58,115 nt of DNA from NCBI GenBank assembly GCA_001931905.2, contig MSJI02000784.1, forward strand, positions 1 through 58,115, given 5' to 3'. Below, one piece after another: positions 20,356-32,393 of the stretch. Below the pieces are notes generated by a model, which made no database searches, was not told the DNA's origin, and saw nothing but the letters and a program-made list of their open reading frames with translations. A program made the translations under genes and the position numbers. This DNA comes from Cladosporium sp. IMV 00045. Taxonomy: Eukaryota > Ascomycota > Dothideomycetes > Cladosporiales > Cladosporiaceae. The first letter of the stretch is position 1, and each line of letters begins with the position of its first letter.

Positions 20356-22613
20356 GATGATGTGGATGTCTGTTTGATGTTTCGACGTTGAAGATTGAGA
20401 GGTCTTCCTAGAAGTGATTTATAGCCTCTTTCCTCGCTCCGGTCAATGCCAGTAGCCAACGAGATTCTATGTTCACCAGCCTAGCAGGGTAGCGCCTTTA
20501 TTCACAGCAGCCTGACAAGAGCTCTCGAGTTTGGCGAATTATTGTTTCTCAGCCTTGTTGTGAATTCCAACAAATTCAAGCGCCTCTTCTCAGGAAAGTC
20601 GTCAAGTTCAAACAAAGTAGGGACTGACGTTGACTTTTAAGCTCAATCGAGGCCAAAAGTTTCGCCACTCAATCGCCACTGCACTTCTTCAGCGCTTCGT
20701 AACGTCGTTGCCTAATCCTGACTCACCAAAAATTCACTTCCTCAAATCGATTATACCTGCATCAAAGCTCTCTGCAGAGGAGTGCAAACAGCTCTCTGCA
20801 AGCAGCCGTAACTTTCGCACGCGCAAGGCTCTGCAGAGCCTCAAGTCCAAGACCAGGAGACACCTTTAGAGTTTGCGGCTCTGCTTCAGAGCAGGCTTCG
20901 TTCAAGAAGGCCTGCGGCTGAATTACTAATAATCGAAGTACTTCCTCCAATACAAGGCTTGCGGGGAAAGGACTCCGATGAGGTATACCTTTTGGGCTGC
21001 TGCCTTGTACCTTTGATGTACATGCGGCTGTCTACGTGTAGCTGGCGACATGCATGCAGGCGTTAGAGCTCTCAGGAACCTGCACGTGAGCCAACCAGTA
21101 TGCTTTAATCAACTCTCTGCCGCATCCACTCCACTAGAGCTAGACGGTGATCAGGCAGGAGGCAACAGCACACACGCATTGAGACGCGTGTCCCTTCCGT
21201 CAAGAAGGTGTGGTGTGGGCACCATCACCGGTGAATAAATGCGAGGCGGACACGGCTTGTTGCGAGCTAGCGAACGGTCGTTCTTCATAAGGTTTTGGGG
21301 CCAGAGAGAGTGGGGATATCAGGCGAGTGAGGCTCAAAAAATGATGAGATCAGGCGAGTGAGACGGTTCAACAATGCAGGCACGAGCAGTCGTGGCGAGC
21401 AATGATAGTCGTTGTGTAAACGAGGGAGGCTCAAACCAAAAATTTGAGATGTCAGGCGAATGAGGCTCAAAATATTGGTGAGATCAGGCGAGTGAGGCTC
21501 AAAAAATGATGAGATCAGGCGAGTGAGACGGTTCAACAATGCAGGCACGAGCAGTCGTGGCGAGCAATGATAGTCGTTGTGTAAACGAGGGAGGCTCAAA
21601 CCAAAAATTTGAGATGTCAGGCGAATGAGGCTCAAAATATTGGTGAGATCAGGCGAGTGAGACGGCTACGACGCAGACAGGAATAATCGTCCCGAGCAAT
21701 GAGTTGCTCTCTTGACGATTCACAGGCACCTAGGCAGGCGGGAAGAATCCCACCGTGATGAATCGATCGCAATAGTTGGCAAAACCAACAGTCACGTTGT
21801 GAGTCCGATCGAGGATATGGAGGTAACGACACAAACGAGCACGACCAAGATACCAAACGAGGCTGAGGGGTTTGATCGATGTCGAGCCTCATTATATACA
21901 AAATTGCGGCTCAAGTATCAATGCGAAAGACTCCCTCCGTCTCATCAAACCGTCAAACTACCACCTCAACACTGGAGACATGCAGCAAAGCGCACACTAT
22001 GAATCGATTCTGAAAGTGGTTCAAATTGCGATCAAACACACGAAAGCGTACGAGGATATATATGAGATAAGAGAGAAAAACAACTGTGGATAATCAACAG
22101 ACAAAAAAGAAATAAGAGAGAAAATAAAAACGTCCTCGACTCGTTTCGGGTTTTTGCTTTGTTCAAACCAAAAAAAAGGAAAGAAAAAAGACATTCTGCG
22201 CCCTTTCCAAATGATGATGAATGCCCCCAGCCATGAAGGGTATATGGTTTTTCGTCGCAATTGCTTTCTGTACACAAAGATTGAAAATGTCTTGTTTATT
22301 GGAGAGTTTGGATTTGGCATTTTCGCAGGAGAGCCTGCCCCTGCGATGACGAAAAGTTTTGGTTCGATGGTTGATTGGGTTTTCTTATAGGAGCAAGAGC
22401 GCAAAAGAATCTTCCCTTATTTGGAAAAGAAGCTGTTTGGTTTGTTTTTTTCGATGAATGTGATCTGCTGCACCCGAATTTCGTCATGAAAAGAGGTCCA
22501 CCGCCGCCAGGAAAGATGGAGGGGGGAAAGAAGGTACGCCGGTTATAAATGCTTTGAGGGACATGTATTGATGGGGTCGGATGTCGTTGTCGTCAAATGC
22601 TGCGCGAAAGCAT
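20356..22613. other. Gene-poor 2.3-kb interval upstream of BCS1-like, downstream of DUF1996
   Basis: No supportable gene. It contains short Gly/Ala-free open frames only, a CTCTGCAGAG-rich stretch near 20765-20850, the 165-bp tandem duplication at 21320-21649, and an AT-rich part (22020-22200) probably in the DUF1996 3' flank. Confidence 0.45.
21320..21649. repeat. Perfect tandem duplication, 2 x 165 bp, with nested short repeats
   Basis: Copies 21320-21484 and 21485-21649 are identical by eye; a third copy starts at 21650 but diverges after about 17 bp. Inside each unit the element CAGGCGAGTGAGGCTCAAAA recurs in degenerate form (also CAGGCGAGTGAGACGG and CAGGCGAATGAGGCTC), usually followed by GAGAT. 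Because 165 is a multiple of 3, one minus-strand frame stays open through both copies as a 55-residue repeat; I do not accept it as a gene. Confidence 0.9.
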
Positions 22614-24147
22614 TTACAGACGGGCACCGCCGTGGCGCTTGTGGTTGTGGAGGTGGCGGCGGTACTGCTCGGCGCCCTTGGAGGCGGTGGCGGTGACAGT
22701 GACGTCCTCCTCAACAATGGCGATCTCGAGGACCTCGCCGTTCTCGGTGACGTACTTGGTGGAGACGACGTTGCTGCCAGAGTTGTCCTTGGCGTTGTCG
22801 AGGGAAGGAGCGGCGGTGACGGAGGCAGCGGCGATCTTGGAGTCCTCGGTGGAGGAGCCGTAAGAGTCGGCGCTCTTGGAGTCCTTCTTGTCGTCGCCAC
22901 CGAAGAGAGCAGAGGAGGCCTTGTCAAGGAGACCCTCGGTAGACTTGCTGGAGGAGCTAGAGCTGGACTTGCTAGCGTAGCCGGAAGGCTTAGACTTGGA
23001 AGAGCCAGTCTCGTGGGCGTCGCGGCCGACGCAAGGGTATTGGGTGGCGTCCTCGGGACCGTACTGCATGGGGACACCAAGAGGGATACCGTCCTGGACG
23101 CTCATGACGTCCTCGTCAGCGAGAACCTCGGGCATGTCGAAGTGGCACTGGCTGGCCTTGCTCTCGTCCTGGATGGTGAACAGAGAGCAGTCCTCAATGC
23201 GTCCGGAGGGGTTCTGGCAGGTGTCGAGAGCGTTCTGGAGGAACTCCTCAGACTTCCAGCCCATGATGAAATCAGCGTGGTAACCAGTACCGGTAGGGTC
23301 ACCCATGGAAAGAGCGAACTGGCCGTCCTCACCAGCGAAGAGCTGAGTGGCCCAGATGGTCTCGTAGAAAAGGAAGGGGTAGTGAACATCGTAACCCTCG
23401 GGGCACTTGCCCTCCTTGACCAGGTTGGGGTAGGCAACGTGGCTGTTGTGGTCGTCGGAGTCGGGCTCACCGGTACCGCAGCTAGGGAAACCGATCTCGA
23501 GACGCATGCCGTCCGTGCAGTGCTGGTCCATGTAAGACTTGGAGGGGAGCTCGTGGCGGTAGAGAGAAGGCTCAGGGTCGCTGTTGTAGTCGAGGCAGTT
23601 GAAGCCGAGAGCGCGCTGGGTCAGCCAGAACTGGTCATCGGGCTCCTGGGGCCAGGAGCTGAGAGGCTCGTCGGGGAAAGAGCCGTTGAAGTGACGAGTG
23701 TTCTTGTTGCCGGTGATGGCACGGAAGCCCTCAGGGAAGGCCTTGACGTCGTCCATGTAGTAGAGGTAGTAGGCGAGAAGACCACCGACCTGGGGAACAA
23801 TGACAGAGGAGCCGTTGTTGTAGACGAAGTAAAGCGCAGGGGTCCAGTAAGCGGACTTGTCCTCTTCGACGGAGCAAGAGGTGCAAGCGTCGGACGAGGT
23901 CAGGTCCTCGTAGGTGCACTCCATGGCGAACTCTTAACAGGCATTGTTAGTGCGAACGCGACTATTTGACATCCAGTATGTACGTACTGCTGGAGCCAGC
24001 AACGGTGTGGACGTGGTCGGCGATGCGGCCGGGGTCCATGAGAGGATCCATACGGGCGACACCGGTCTCGGTCTGACACGGCATGCGCCAGAAGGCGTGG
24101 GCGCCACTCACGAGAGTGAGGGCGGCGGCGGTGGTGCTCCTGATCAT
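22614..24147 (-). CDS. Secreted DUF1996-domain protein
   Basis: Two exons, 24147-23988 and 23932-22614, with a 55-nt intron (donor GTACGT, acceptor TTAAG) that keeps the frame as HTVAGSSKFAMECTYEDL; 492 aa. Residues 1-18 are a signal peptide ending SGAHA, directly followed by the DUF1996 start FWRMPCQTETGVARMDP and the conserved GRIADHVHTVAGSS. Further family blocks are CSVEEDKSAYWTPALYFV, GFRAITG, NYNS-type region and DFIMGW. About 330 residues of domain are followed by a Ser/Lys-rich tail and a His/Arg-rich end. DUF1996 proteins are fungal secreted or wall-associated proteins, some glucan- or chitin-linked; enzymatic activity is not established. A long antisense open frame over this gene is a codon-bias shadow. 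Confidence 0.9.
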
Positions 24148-26445
24148 TGTTGGAGAAGGCGAATTGAACTTTCGAGGAGTCGGTTCGGGTTATGGATTTC
24201 TGATCTGACGTCCCTTGCTGGGAGTGGCGCGCGAGAGGTGTACAGTCCGGAATGAAGCTTCGTGAAGGTAATGAATGGCACGACACGGGATATATCGATC
24301 GAACACTTCTGGGGGGGGAGTGGTCGGTCGATAGGTCGAGTGTCTGAATGGGATTGAAGGAGTGACGGCAAAGGAAGGACGGTGAAAGGCAACGAGACGG
24401 ACGGGATGCGTTCCTGGGGGGGGCGATATGAGGGTGAAGAATGGGCTTGAGAAGCGAGGAGGTGGTAGTGGCCGACGCCTTGGCCAAGGGGTGTCGCTGG
24501 TGTCGCGCCGCCGTTTACAGCGATCGACGCCGCAGCGGGTTTGTCTGTAATTATCCTGCACTGCGTCCAATCGTGTCGCCGGCGTGCCTTGCATCTCAAT
24601 CTAGCGCGTCCTTCTAGCGCCAGACTGTCCGACACTTGGCGGGCCATTTCATTTCACTTCTCGCACTCTATTCGCACTCTATCTTGGGAGAAGCGGGTAT
24701 CATCATACTCGTCTTGCTGCGTGCTTCTGCCTCCGGACGCGCGCATCCGCTGAGCTTCATATACACCACGCTTCAAATGTACGGTACAACTCAACTGATG
24801 CCGGTAACAATATCGTCATCATGCCATTCTCCCCGTCTCTCTCACTCTCTGTCCATTCCCATGTACCCGTCTCCGATCCAACCCTTCGTGGCTGCTTTCT
24901 TCAACCTTCCTTCTCCGTGGTGGTGACACGACTAGTAGCATCCTCCATCGCCCTCCTGCCAACACACCCCGGGCACAGTAGTCTGAATCTGTCTGTAGCA
25001 CCGTCTGCCGCCCTAACCCTTCCCCGTCTTTGCCCATGAGCCTCTGAACCTCTGCGTCCTCTCCCAAGCACGCCGCGACACAATAATGTCAACAATAGCA
25101 GGCCTCGACCTGACGCTTTGAATCTTGCCTTGACTGGGCAACAAGTGGGTGCCAAACGCCCAGTCCAGCGTGCACCCATCACTCCCGTCCAGCCTCCCAC
25201 GTCCCATTATCACGGCATTCTAATTACTCGTCGCGGTGGAGGAGGGTCTCTCGGATCCAAGCGCGCCGTGACGAACCAGCCTGCCCTCCCTGCCCTCTGT
25301 CGTCCTCCACGCTCGCACTGCCCGGTCGGAGATCCTGATCCCAGTCGACGAAAAGGCTTGGTACACGAAGCCGTTGCTATTTGCGCGCCCGCCCCTCACA
25401 ATCATCCATCATAATACCAAGTTCCACCCAATAGTGCGTGACTGGCCTCCCAAAACACCCAATTCCCTCCCTATCCGCCCAGCCGTTTACCTGCCCGCCT
25501 TTGTCTCTGCCCTGCATGTGCTGTGTGATCTGTAGCAGTTGTGCTTCATCGTGAAACTCCCCCCGATTGCCCGCGAGGAATGCCCGCACCTCTGTTTCGC
25601 TTCTGCCAGAACTGCGACATACCCGAGCAGGCTGCGCCTCCCTTTCTTTCTCCAATCCATCCCGGTCGGTGATCTCGCTAGTAGGGGACGCCCTGGCTCC
25701 GCGGCATTATAACCCATATTGTGTGCCCTCGTTGCCCTGCGTAGGCACGCCTCGGCAGGGAGTTCCGTGCATCAGTTCCCAAGCATCCCCTTCCCAGCCT
25801 CGCATGACTTACAACAACAAACAATAATGAATAGCACTCCAATAGTACGGCGGCACTAGAATCGCGCTGTCGAAAATCAAGAGGCATGGCAAAACCGTGG
25901 CACGTACTGTACAATGAAAGGAGAAACACACGGCGAGAGAAAAGCGAGACATGTCGACCTCAGAGTGCCCCTCTGTCTCTTGGGCTGCCCACGCCCCTGA
26001 ACCACGTGTCCGCCCTCGCCACCACCCCGAAAGGACAAAGCGCTTGGGCGTCCGTCGCTCACGAACGAACGACCAGATGATTATTATCGAATCGCTCCCA
26101 GCCCTGCTCTCCACACGCGGACAGAAAGTCTACTGTAATTTCACACCGGTCTATTCTTCTGGTGGTGTTGGCGGTTTGGCAGAATTGCCATTTTCTCTCG
26201 CTTCGCCCTTTGGGCCCTATTCCAAGTCTTCAAGTGACATTCCCAAGTTCTTCTCACGCCCGTTGAACAAGCACAGGAGTGATCGCTGACCAGCCAGCTT
26301 CACACGATTGCCTTCGCTCCGCTCATCCGGTTTTGCCGAAATAGGTCGTCGCCCGCCGCAACGACTTTTTTGCGTAATTGCGGTTTGCGGTTGGAGGATT
26401 CTCTCTCTCTGCGTTGGTGATAATTTCGATCTCGGCTTCGATTTC

Positions 26446-26465
26446 GTTTCTTTCTTTCTTTCTTT
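26446..26465. repeat. (TTTC)n microsatellite
   Basis: About four to five TTTC units in a row, followed by TTAATTTAAAA. A short CT run lies at 26399-26410 just upstream. Confidence 0.8.
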
Positions 26466-27425
26466 AATTTAAAAGGATACGGTCGTGACCACGCGACGCG
26501 TCTGCGCCACGGTAGTGCTACGTATGCTGGTTCTGCGAAGTGGTTGATTTCGTTTCTTCGCGTGGATCTCGATCGTACTCGGAAATGCCGGGCTGGATGG
26601 TCTTGCTGTTGGCATCTCGATGCGATGTTCAGATGCTGGGCATTCCCGTACATCTCACTCCTCGCCTGTCGAGGTTGGTCCGTCTAGATCTGAGACTGCA
26701 AGAATGATGGGTGAAAATAGCACCATTAGTTACCTCATCCTCATCTTGACTTCATCCAGGTTTACATCGTTTCATGCTGCCTCCGGCATCCCTGCTCTTA
26801 CCGGCAGTGATGTGCACTCTTAGAAGCCGCACACTTAGCCCTAGACGATCAACCTGGCACAGGTTGAAGAGGAGTGTGGCAATTTATGGTTGGGGTTAGA
26901 GTTCATGTTGGTTGGAAACACCGGACTGTGTTTGCAGGAGGTGCGAGTTCATGGGTCTTGTTGTTCCTTCGATTCATCAATCGGCGAGGATGCCGCGTTG
27001 CTTGCACAGTCACTTGTGAGACTGAATGATGAGAGTTGTCTGGTGGTAATCGCTCGACTTGAGCTTTCAGCGAGGATGTAGCATACGCTCTGCCCTAAAA
27101 TGAAAATCACATGGTCATAACGACTCCCTTGATGGTCAAGATGATGGATCTGGTGGTGCATGCCCTCATACCCAAATAGTCGGGAGGTCGTTTGCTTAGC
27201 TCGTCAAGCTATCACGCCTGAAACTGGAGCCGCTGAACGCTGCTTATTATTCAGTCGCCCACCCGCATTCTGGCGTCGTACCGGCACCAGTAGGTTAGGT
27301 ATGTATAATCGAAACGATGGAATAAGTGTCAATTTTGGTCCAACAGTCGATCATGTTCGGTGTTGAATTGTTGGGGTCTCATCACCCCATTTACGCCGTT
27401 TCAGAGAGAGAGCTGTTGAAGCGAA

Positions 27426-27442
27426 CCCCAACCCTAACCCTA
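27426..27442. repeat. Short interstitial telomere-like repeat
   Basis: CCCCAACCCTAACCCTA reads as about 2.5 units of CCCTAA, the complement of the TTAGGG telomere repeat used by filamentous fungi. It is too short to be more than suggestive. Confidence 0.5.
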
Positions 27443-27738
27443 CGGTGATACTAGACATTCGTGGGCATCTTCGCGCACGGCGTTTTGGACGAAGGTAATC
27501 GATGTTTTGTGGTTTCCGTGGTTCGACTTGTAATAGGTTGAATATCAGGCTTGTCGCTTTGGCAAGCATTGGGGCGAGAGCGTCCAATTGGGTCGCTGAA
27601 TGATATTGTAACGATGTGCGCGAAAACGACGTTGCAAAACATGCCGCTCAATGCACCGAAAACTGGCAACGAGAAACAACAATACATGTATTTCGAACCC
27701 CCCCTTGATCTCGACACCGAGACCAGCCTCGATACGTA

Positions 27739-28932
27739 TCAAATCACAAAATGCCACACTAAACGATAGTGACCGATCGAGATATCTCCGCACAAGCCCA
27801 CCACCAGCTCGTCTCTGGACAACCACCGTCCAAAACCCAAGAACCTACACCCCTCAAGTCTCCCCATATGATTCTGATGCCACCTAAACTGCGAATCCTC
27901 CCTAACCAACCTCTCCACCCCATCCACACCCCTCTCCGGCCTCCTCCCCAGCAGCGTTGCCAAAGCCCCATCGACAGTCTCCCCATCACCATTATTGAAG
28001 CCCTCAAAAAGCGCCAGTGCAGCCTCAAACCAACCCCTAGGCTTCCCCCCCTCATCGTCCCGCGCCGAATCTTCAACCCACTCCTCGGGTGAAAGATACT
28101 CCATTGGCAAGTCCCTCCCCGTACCACGTGCAAGGGCTCGCACGAGGTCCTCCAACGTGTCAGTGTCAAGACTCGTCAGGAGAACGATGTTTTTATCTGT
28201 CTTCGGCTTTATTGAAGGGTAGGCTCCAATACCCTTAGCGATCAAAACGGCAATTCCCTCGCCCAGCTCGTCGCGAGATGTGAATGCCACTCTGCCCTGT
28301 GAGATGGGAGGCTGCATGTTCGGAAGCAGGACCTTGGTCGAGGAAGGATACCAGTTCAGGAAGAGCGGGAAGGCATCCGTATAGATGCCTGCGCGCAGAG
28401 AGAGGAATTTGAATCCAGATCTGAGGGGTTTCGCTAAGTCAGTCTTTGCCAGACTCTGACAAAATAGCCAATCAACCCCTTGAAGACACAACTAAGAAAT
28501 CAAACAAACTCACTCCTTCAACAACCCCTCCGTCCACAAATGCGCCTGCATAAACCCAACCTCACTCGCACCCCCAAACCCGCCAAACGCAAGACTCACA
28601 TACCACACCTCGCGCACCCCCGCCTCCACAGCAGCGTCGACGACATTCGCATGCTCCGCGTTCCGCTTCGGGGTATCCCTCTCGCTGCTGCTGATGAACA
28701 GGAGCAAGCCGACGCCGCCCAGAGCGGCGCGAAGGGTGTCCGGGCGTGAGTAGTCGAGTTCGCGGAATTGGACGCATTGGGATTCGTATTTGGCGCGAGA
28801 CGAGGGAGAGCGGGAAGTAGCGATTATGTTGTGAGGGGGCAGGTGGTGGGTGTGTAGGAGCTGGTGGAGGATGGTGCTGCCGAGGCCGCCGGTTGTGCCT
28901 GTTAGGAGGATGGGGGAGGGGGGAGGGGTCAT
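27739..28932 (-). CDS. NmrA-like NAD(P)-binding family protein
   Basis: Two exons, 28932-28514 and 28453-27739, with a 60-nt intron (GTGAGT donor; acceptor CAGAG, the second of two adjacent AGs, since the first would give a stop). The junction reads EGLLKDLAKTDLAKPLRSGF; 377 aa from ATG 28932. The N terminus has the Rossmann dinucleotide motif ILLTGTTGGLGSTI, a basic residue after strand 2 (ATSRSPSS), and SSSERDTPKRNAEHANVVDA, typical of atypical SDR/NmrA proteins that sense or use NAD(P)H. The SDR Tyr-x-x-x-Lys pair is not obvious. The last ~50 residues beyond LLGRRPERGVDGVERLV are unlike the family and could be mis-spliced. Role unknown: redox sensor or oxidoreductase. Confidence 0.75.
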
Positions 28933-29665
28933 TTCTGCTTTGGGGAAGGTAGAATGAGGTGGAATGGTGTTGCGGCGCGTTGAAGAGATAGAATGGTAAG
29001 ATGCCAATGGCAGAAGTCGATGGATGGGATTATATGTTTGCCTGAGGCGCCCCAAGCGCAGTTGTTAGAGAGGGCTTGTGAGGAGCTGCTGACCAATGCC
29101 GGTGGACTTCTAGTACTACTGAATGATGAACGATTGATAATCCACGGCTAATCCCCTGCAGCGCCGCATCGAGTAGAGCATGTATCAGCTCGTCTCAATT
29201 GGTGGGATCGGGATATGCAATGGCGTGAAGAGTGCTGCAGCGGAAGGATCAAAGGTCAAAGCCTGTTTCGGCTACGCATTTGTAAGCATCGATGTAGAAG
29301 AATCGCCATAGACAGATCTATCGGTCGCGTGCTATAGTTCAGCCAAAGTACAACATGCCAGAACGTTCACCGCGTTGTTGGAAGTGCTCAATTTCACTGT
29401 TAAACATTGTCATTACCATCACGCCATTTGCTATGCCAGAGATGTGTCCACAGGCCAAACTCATCATGCCCATATTTTTTCTTTTCGTCACGGGCATCTG
29501 TGGTGGATATCATGCTCGCATTTACACTCTACCTAAATCGCATTTCGCCTCTCCAGTCGGATACGGGCCATTTGGGTTTTCTTCCTCGTGCGCATCCGCT
29601 GCTTACATTTCGTCGCGTTGAGCAGCGTGCTGTCATGAAAAGTCTGCTACGGGACCTTGACCCGT
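28933..29665. other. Intergenic: NmrA-like promoter and calcineurin 3' flank
   Basis: About 730 bp between two minus-strand genes. No coding frame or RNA gene was accepted. Confidence 0.5.
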
Positions 29666-31500
29666 TCAGCTCTTGCGAGGCGGAGCGCGAGAGCCGGATG
29701 ACCTGATAAGACGTTAGTGAGTGCCTACTGATTTCACGTGGAAGGATGAACTTACATGGAGATTCTCCTTGCAACGCCCGCCAGGTTGACGTCCTGCTCA
29801 GCGTCTCTGCTGGCACGCTTGAACGCCTCCTCACGCGCATTGTCGGCGCTTCTGCGAACCTCTTCCTGGCTAGGCGGGAGACGCTCATTCTGGAGATCGA
29901 CCTTCCTTGCATCCTCGAAGTTCGTGATGGCCTGCTTGATGCCCTCAGATCCTAGCATGAGAGTTCCAGCGGGAAGGCGGCCACCCGAAGCAGTCTTGAG
30001 CTCGGTGACACGCTCGCTCTCCTCGCGCAGGACTTGGAAAACGCGTGACAAGCGGCCAATGGCCAGGATTTTGTTCTTGATCGCACGACGCTTGAACTCG
30101 GTCGAATCAGGGTCCATACCGCTGGTCGAGGTAGAGATGGTTGCCGGTGGCGAAGACGGGCCAGAAGAAAGAGGAGTCTCCTCTTCGAGCTCCTCCTTGC
30201 TGCACGTGTTAAGTATGGCAATGAGCATGTCGGTGATCTTCTCGCCGACGAAGGGGAGGGACCAGGTAAAGACGTCCATAAAGTTGGGCAGCCAGTAAGG
30301 GTGGGGTGTGCAGTTGAACTGGCGAATGTTCATGACGTTGTTCTCGTACTTGAGCACCGCAGCCTTGTTGTTGTAGACATCGAGGTAGTTGGGAGCCGAG
30401 AAGATCGTCATGACCGACGGGAATCCAGTCGTGCGAGTCTTGCGGTACATTCTGTATCCAGCGTCTTGCGCCTCGTGAGCACGAATGATCGACAAGAGGT
30501 TGTTCTTCTCGAGGAAAGCACAAGCGGCGGGGTAACTGAAGAAGTACGAGCATCCACGCACGTGGTTGTGCACAAAGTATTCCTGAGTCTTCTCCTGACC
30601 AAACTCTTCCAAGGGATCTGCCCAGAGAATATCACACATGAGGCCGTGAGTAGGCGGCTCTCTGAAACGGTCCAGCGACTTGAGGTCTTCCAGGGTGTGC
30701 AGTTCGGGGCTCAAACCACCGTGAATACAGAGGAACTGCTTGTTCATAATCGCCGCCAGCGGCAAACAACAGAAGGACTCAAGACAAGCCTCGTACACGC
30801 GCTCGCTGTACTTGTGTTTACATTCAAGCTTGAAAGTGAAATAGTCGGTCAAGTGGCGACACTCGTGATTACCGCGCAGCAGCCAGAGGGTGTTGGGGTA
30901 CCAGATCTTGAGCGCCCAGAGGTAAAGCACACACTCGATCGAGAAGTAGCCACGATCAACGTAGTCGCCCAAGAAGAGATAGCGAGTCTCCGAAGGGTCG
31001 CCGCCGACCTCAAACAGCTTCATGAGATCGAAGAATTGTCCGTGAACGTCACCGCAGACCGTGATCGGGGCGTCCATTTCCAGCAGGTTGGGCTCTTGTC
31101 GGAGCACCTGCGCGCCAGAGTTGATGATCCATAGTGCTTGCTCTTCTGTGAGACGGCCTTCTCTGTATAAGTGTTGCTTGAGGAACTGGAGGTTGGGCTT
31201 TGATCGGTCGTGAGGCGAGGTGATCTGCTCTTCGGTGGGGGTGCTGAAGGCGGGCGCTTGTACGTCTGTCGCAAGTTGCGGTCAGCAAACTGTTGCAGTA
31301 GCGGTATGTGCTCCTTGCTCTCTGCGAGCTTGGAGTAGGTGGCGCTACTTACCCTTGCATACTCGCTCTTGTGTGTTCACCTGGGAGCCATCCTCCATTT
31401 CATGGATGGTGAAGTCAATCTCTGGGACTTGCTTCTTCTCCCGCACGGCTCGGATGGCATTGTCGAGGTACTGCTCCTGGTTCGGAGCGCCGCTGTCCAT
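29666..31500 (-). CDS. cnaA: Calcineurin catalytic subunit A (PP2B)
   Basis: Three exons: 31500-31353, 31265-29756 and 29702-29666 (introns of 87 and 53 nt, donors GTAAGT), giving 564 aa. The last exon encodes only 11 residues, so the protein ends [14 protein letters not shown]. Phosphatase metal motifs are GDVHGQ, GDYVDRG and GNHECRHL. The PP2B-specific segment [20 protein letters not shown], the B-subunit-binding helix region [19 protein letters not shown], the calmodulin-binding helix [20 protein letters not shown] and the autoinhibitory segment [19 protein letters not shown] follow in order. It is the Ca2+/calmodulin-activated Ser/Thr phosphatase acting on Crz1-type factors in stress, growth and drug tolerance. 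All elements look intact. Confidence 0.96.
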
Positions 31501-32393
31501 GTTGGGCAGCTATGTGATATGGAGGTCCAGCAATTGAAGAAGGTTGACAGACTGCGGCTGAATTATATGTGAGGGAGACAGACAGAGCAGAATGAGCGTG
31601 TGTTGTAGGTATTTGCGAGTGAAGGCAGGCTGAAAGTTGGTGTTGGTGGTGGTGCTGCTTAGTGGGAGGGTCTCGTGCGTGGGCGGGCGTTGTGTGCAGC
31701 TGGAGCCGCCTCCTCCTTTGTGGCGTCCATCAGCTTTGGGTGACGATGCTCTGCCAGGCTGTGCAATTGCTCCCAGCTCTGGCCAAGAGACTTCAATATC
31801 AATTAAGGGGAGTCCAGAACAACGACGACGGTGTAATGACGGTAATTGATTTGATCGCTCCATGGTATATAACCGATTTGTAATTCTTTAGGTCATCTTG
31901 CACTTTAATTCAGGCACTTTCTCCATTCACTCAGGCATCATGTAGCGGAGTGCGGCTGAATAAATTCAACCTAAGGCATCAATGCACAACGGCTATACGA
32001 GCGCGTCCATGTCTGACAAAGTGAGCCTCCCTCCTCTGATAAATGTCATTTAGACACATCTGCTTGATGCAAAAAGAATGTCGGCTTCTCAGCAGATCAA
32101 GTACTATATGACATAGTACGGGAGTTGCACAAGGTTTCAAGATCACTTTACAACTATGAAAATCACGAAGGGAAGTCTCACATGCTTCAAAGACGATTCT
32201 CTGAGTTCTATTGTATTTTTTGGCGATACAAACACAAGCGACAGAAAGTCGCCCCAAAATGCCTCCAAATGCCCTACATGTCCCATTTCCTCCAATAAAA
32301 TGCAATCAAACGCCACGTTAAATGCGTGCCCATGTCGTAACCTGTACGATACCTTCTCGTCCCGATTCACCGAGTGAATATGTACAAAAGCAC
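31501..32393. other. Intergenic: calcineurin promoter and LPMO 3' flank
   Basis: About 890 bp between two minus-strand genes. AT-rich near 32080-32300. No supportable gene was seen. Confidence 0.5.

Larger units (their letters stand above)
24148..27738. other. 3.6-kb interval without a supportable gene
   Basis: The upstream region of the DUF1996 gene through to the NmrA-like 3' end. Only short frames without domain signals occur. It contains two G8 tracts (24311-24318 and 24416-24423), pyrimidine-rich stretches, a TTTC microsatellite and a telomere-like stretch. It may be a long promoter/5' UTR or hold a non-coding transcript; neither can be shown here. Confidence 0.45.

Noticed and set aside
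21285..21635. 116-codon minus-strand frame made of two 55-residue repeats
   Set aside because: Its openness is explained by the duplication of one short open unit whose length is a multiple of three.
22021..22404. 127-codon minus-strand frame, Phe/Ser/Ile-rich
   Set aside because: AT-rich 3' flank of the DUF1996 gene; composition follows poly-purine runs.
22581..23969. 462-codon plus-strand frame, rich in Val, Leu and Gly
   Set aside because: It is the shadow of the DUF1996 gene. The minus strand has the domain, the signal peptide exon and a clean intron.
26681..26694. 14-bp exact match (CGTCTAGATCTGAG) to the intron repeat at 50.6 kb
   Set aside because: Similarity does not extend upstream, and a 14-bp match is expected by chance in a 58-kb window.
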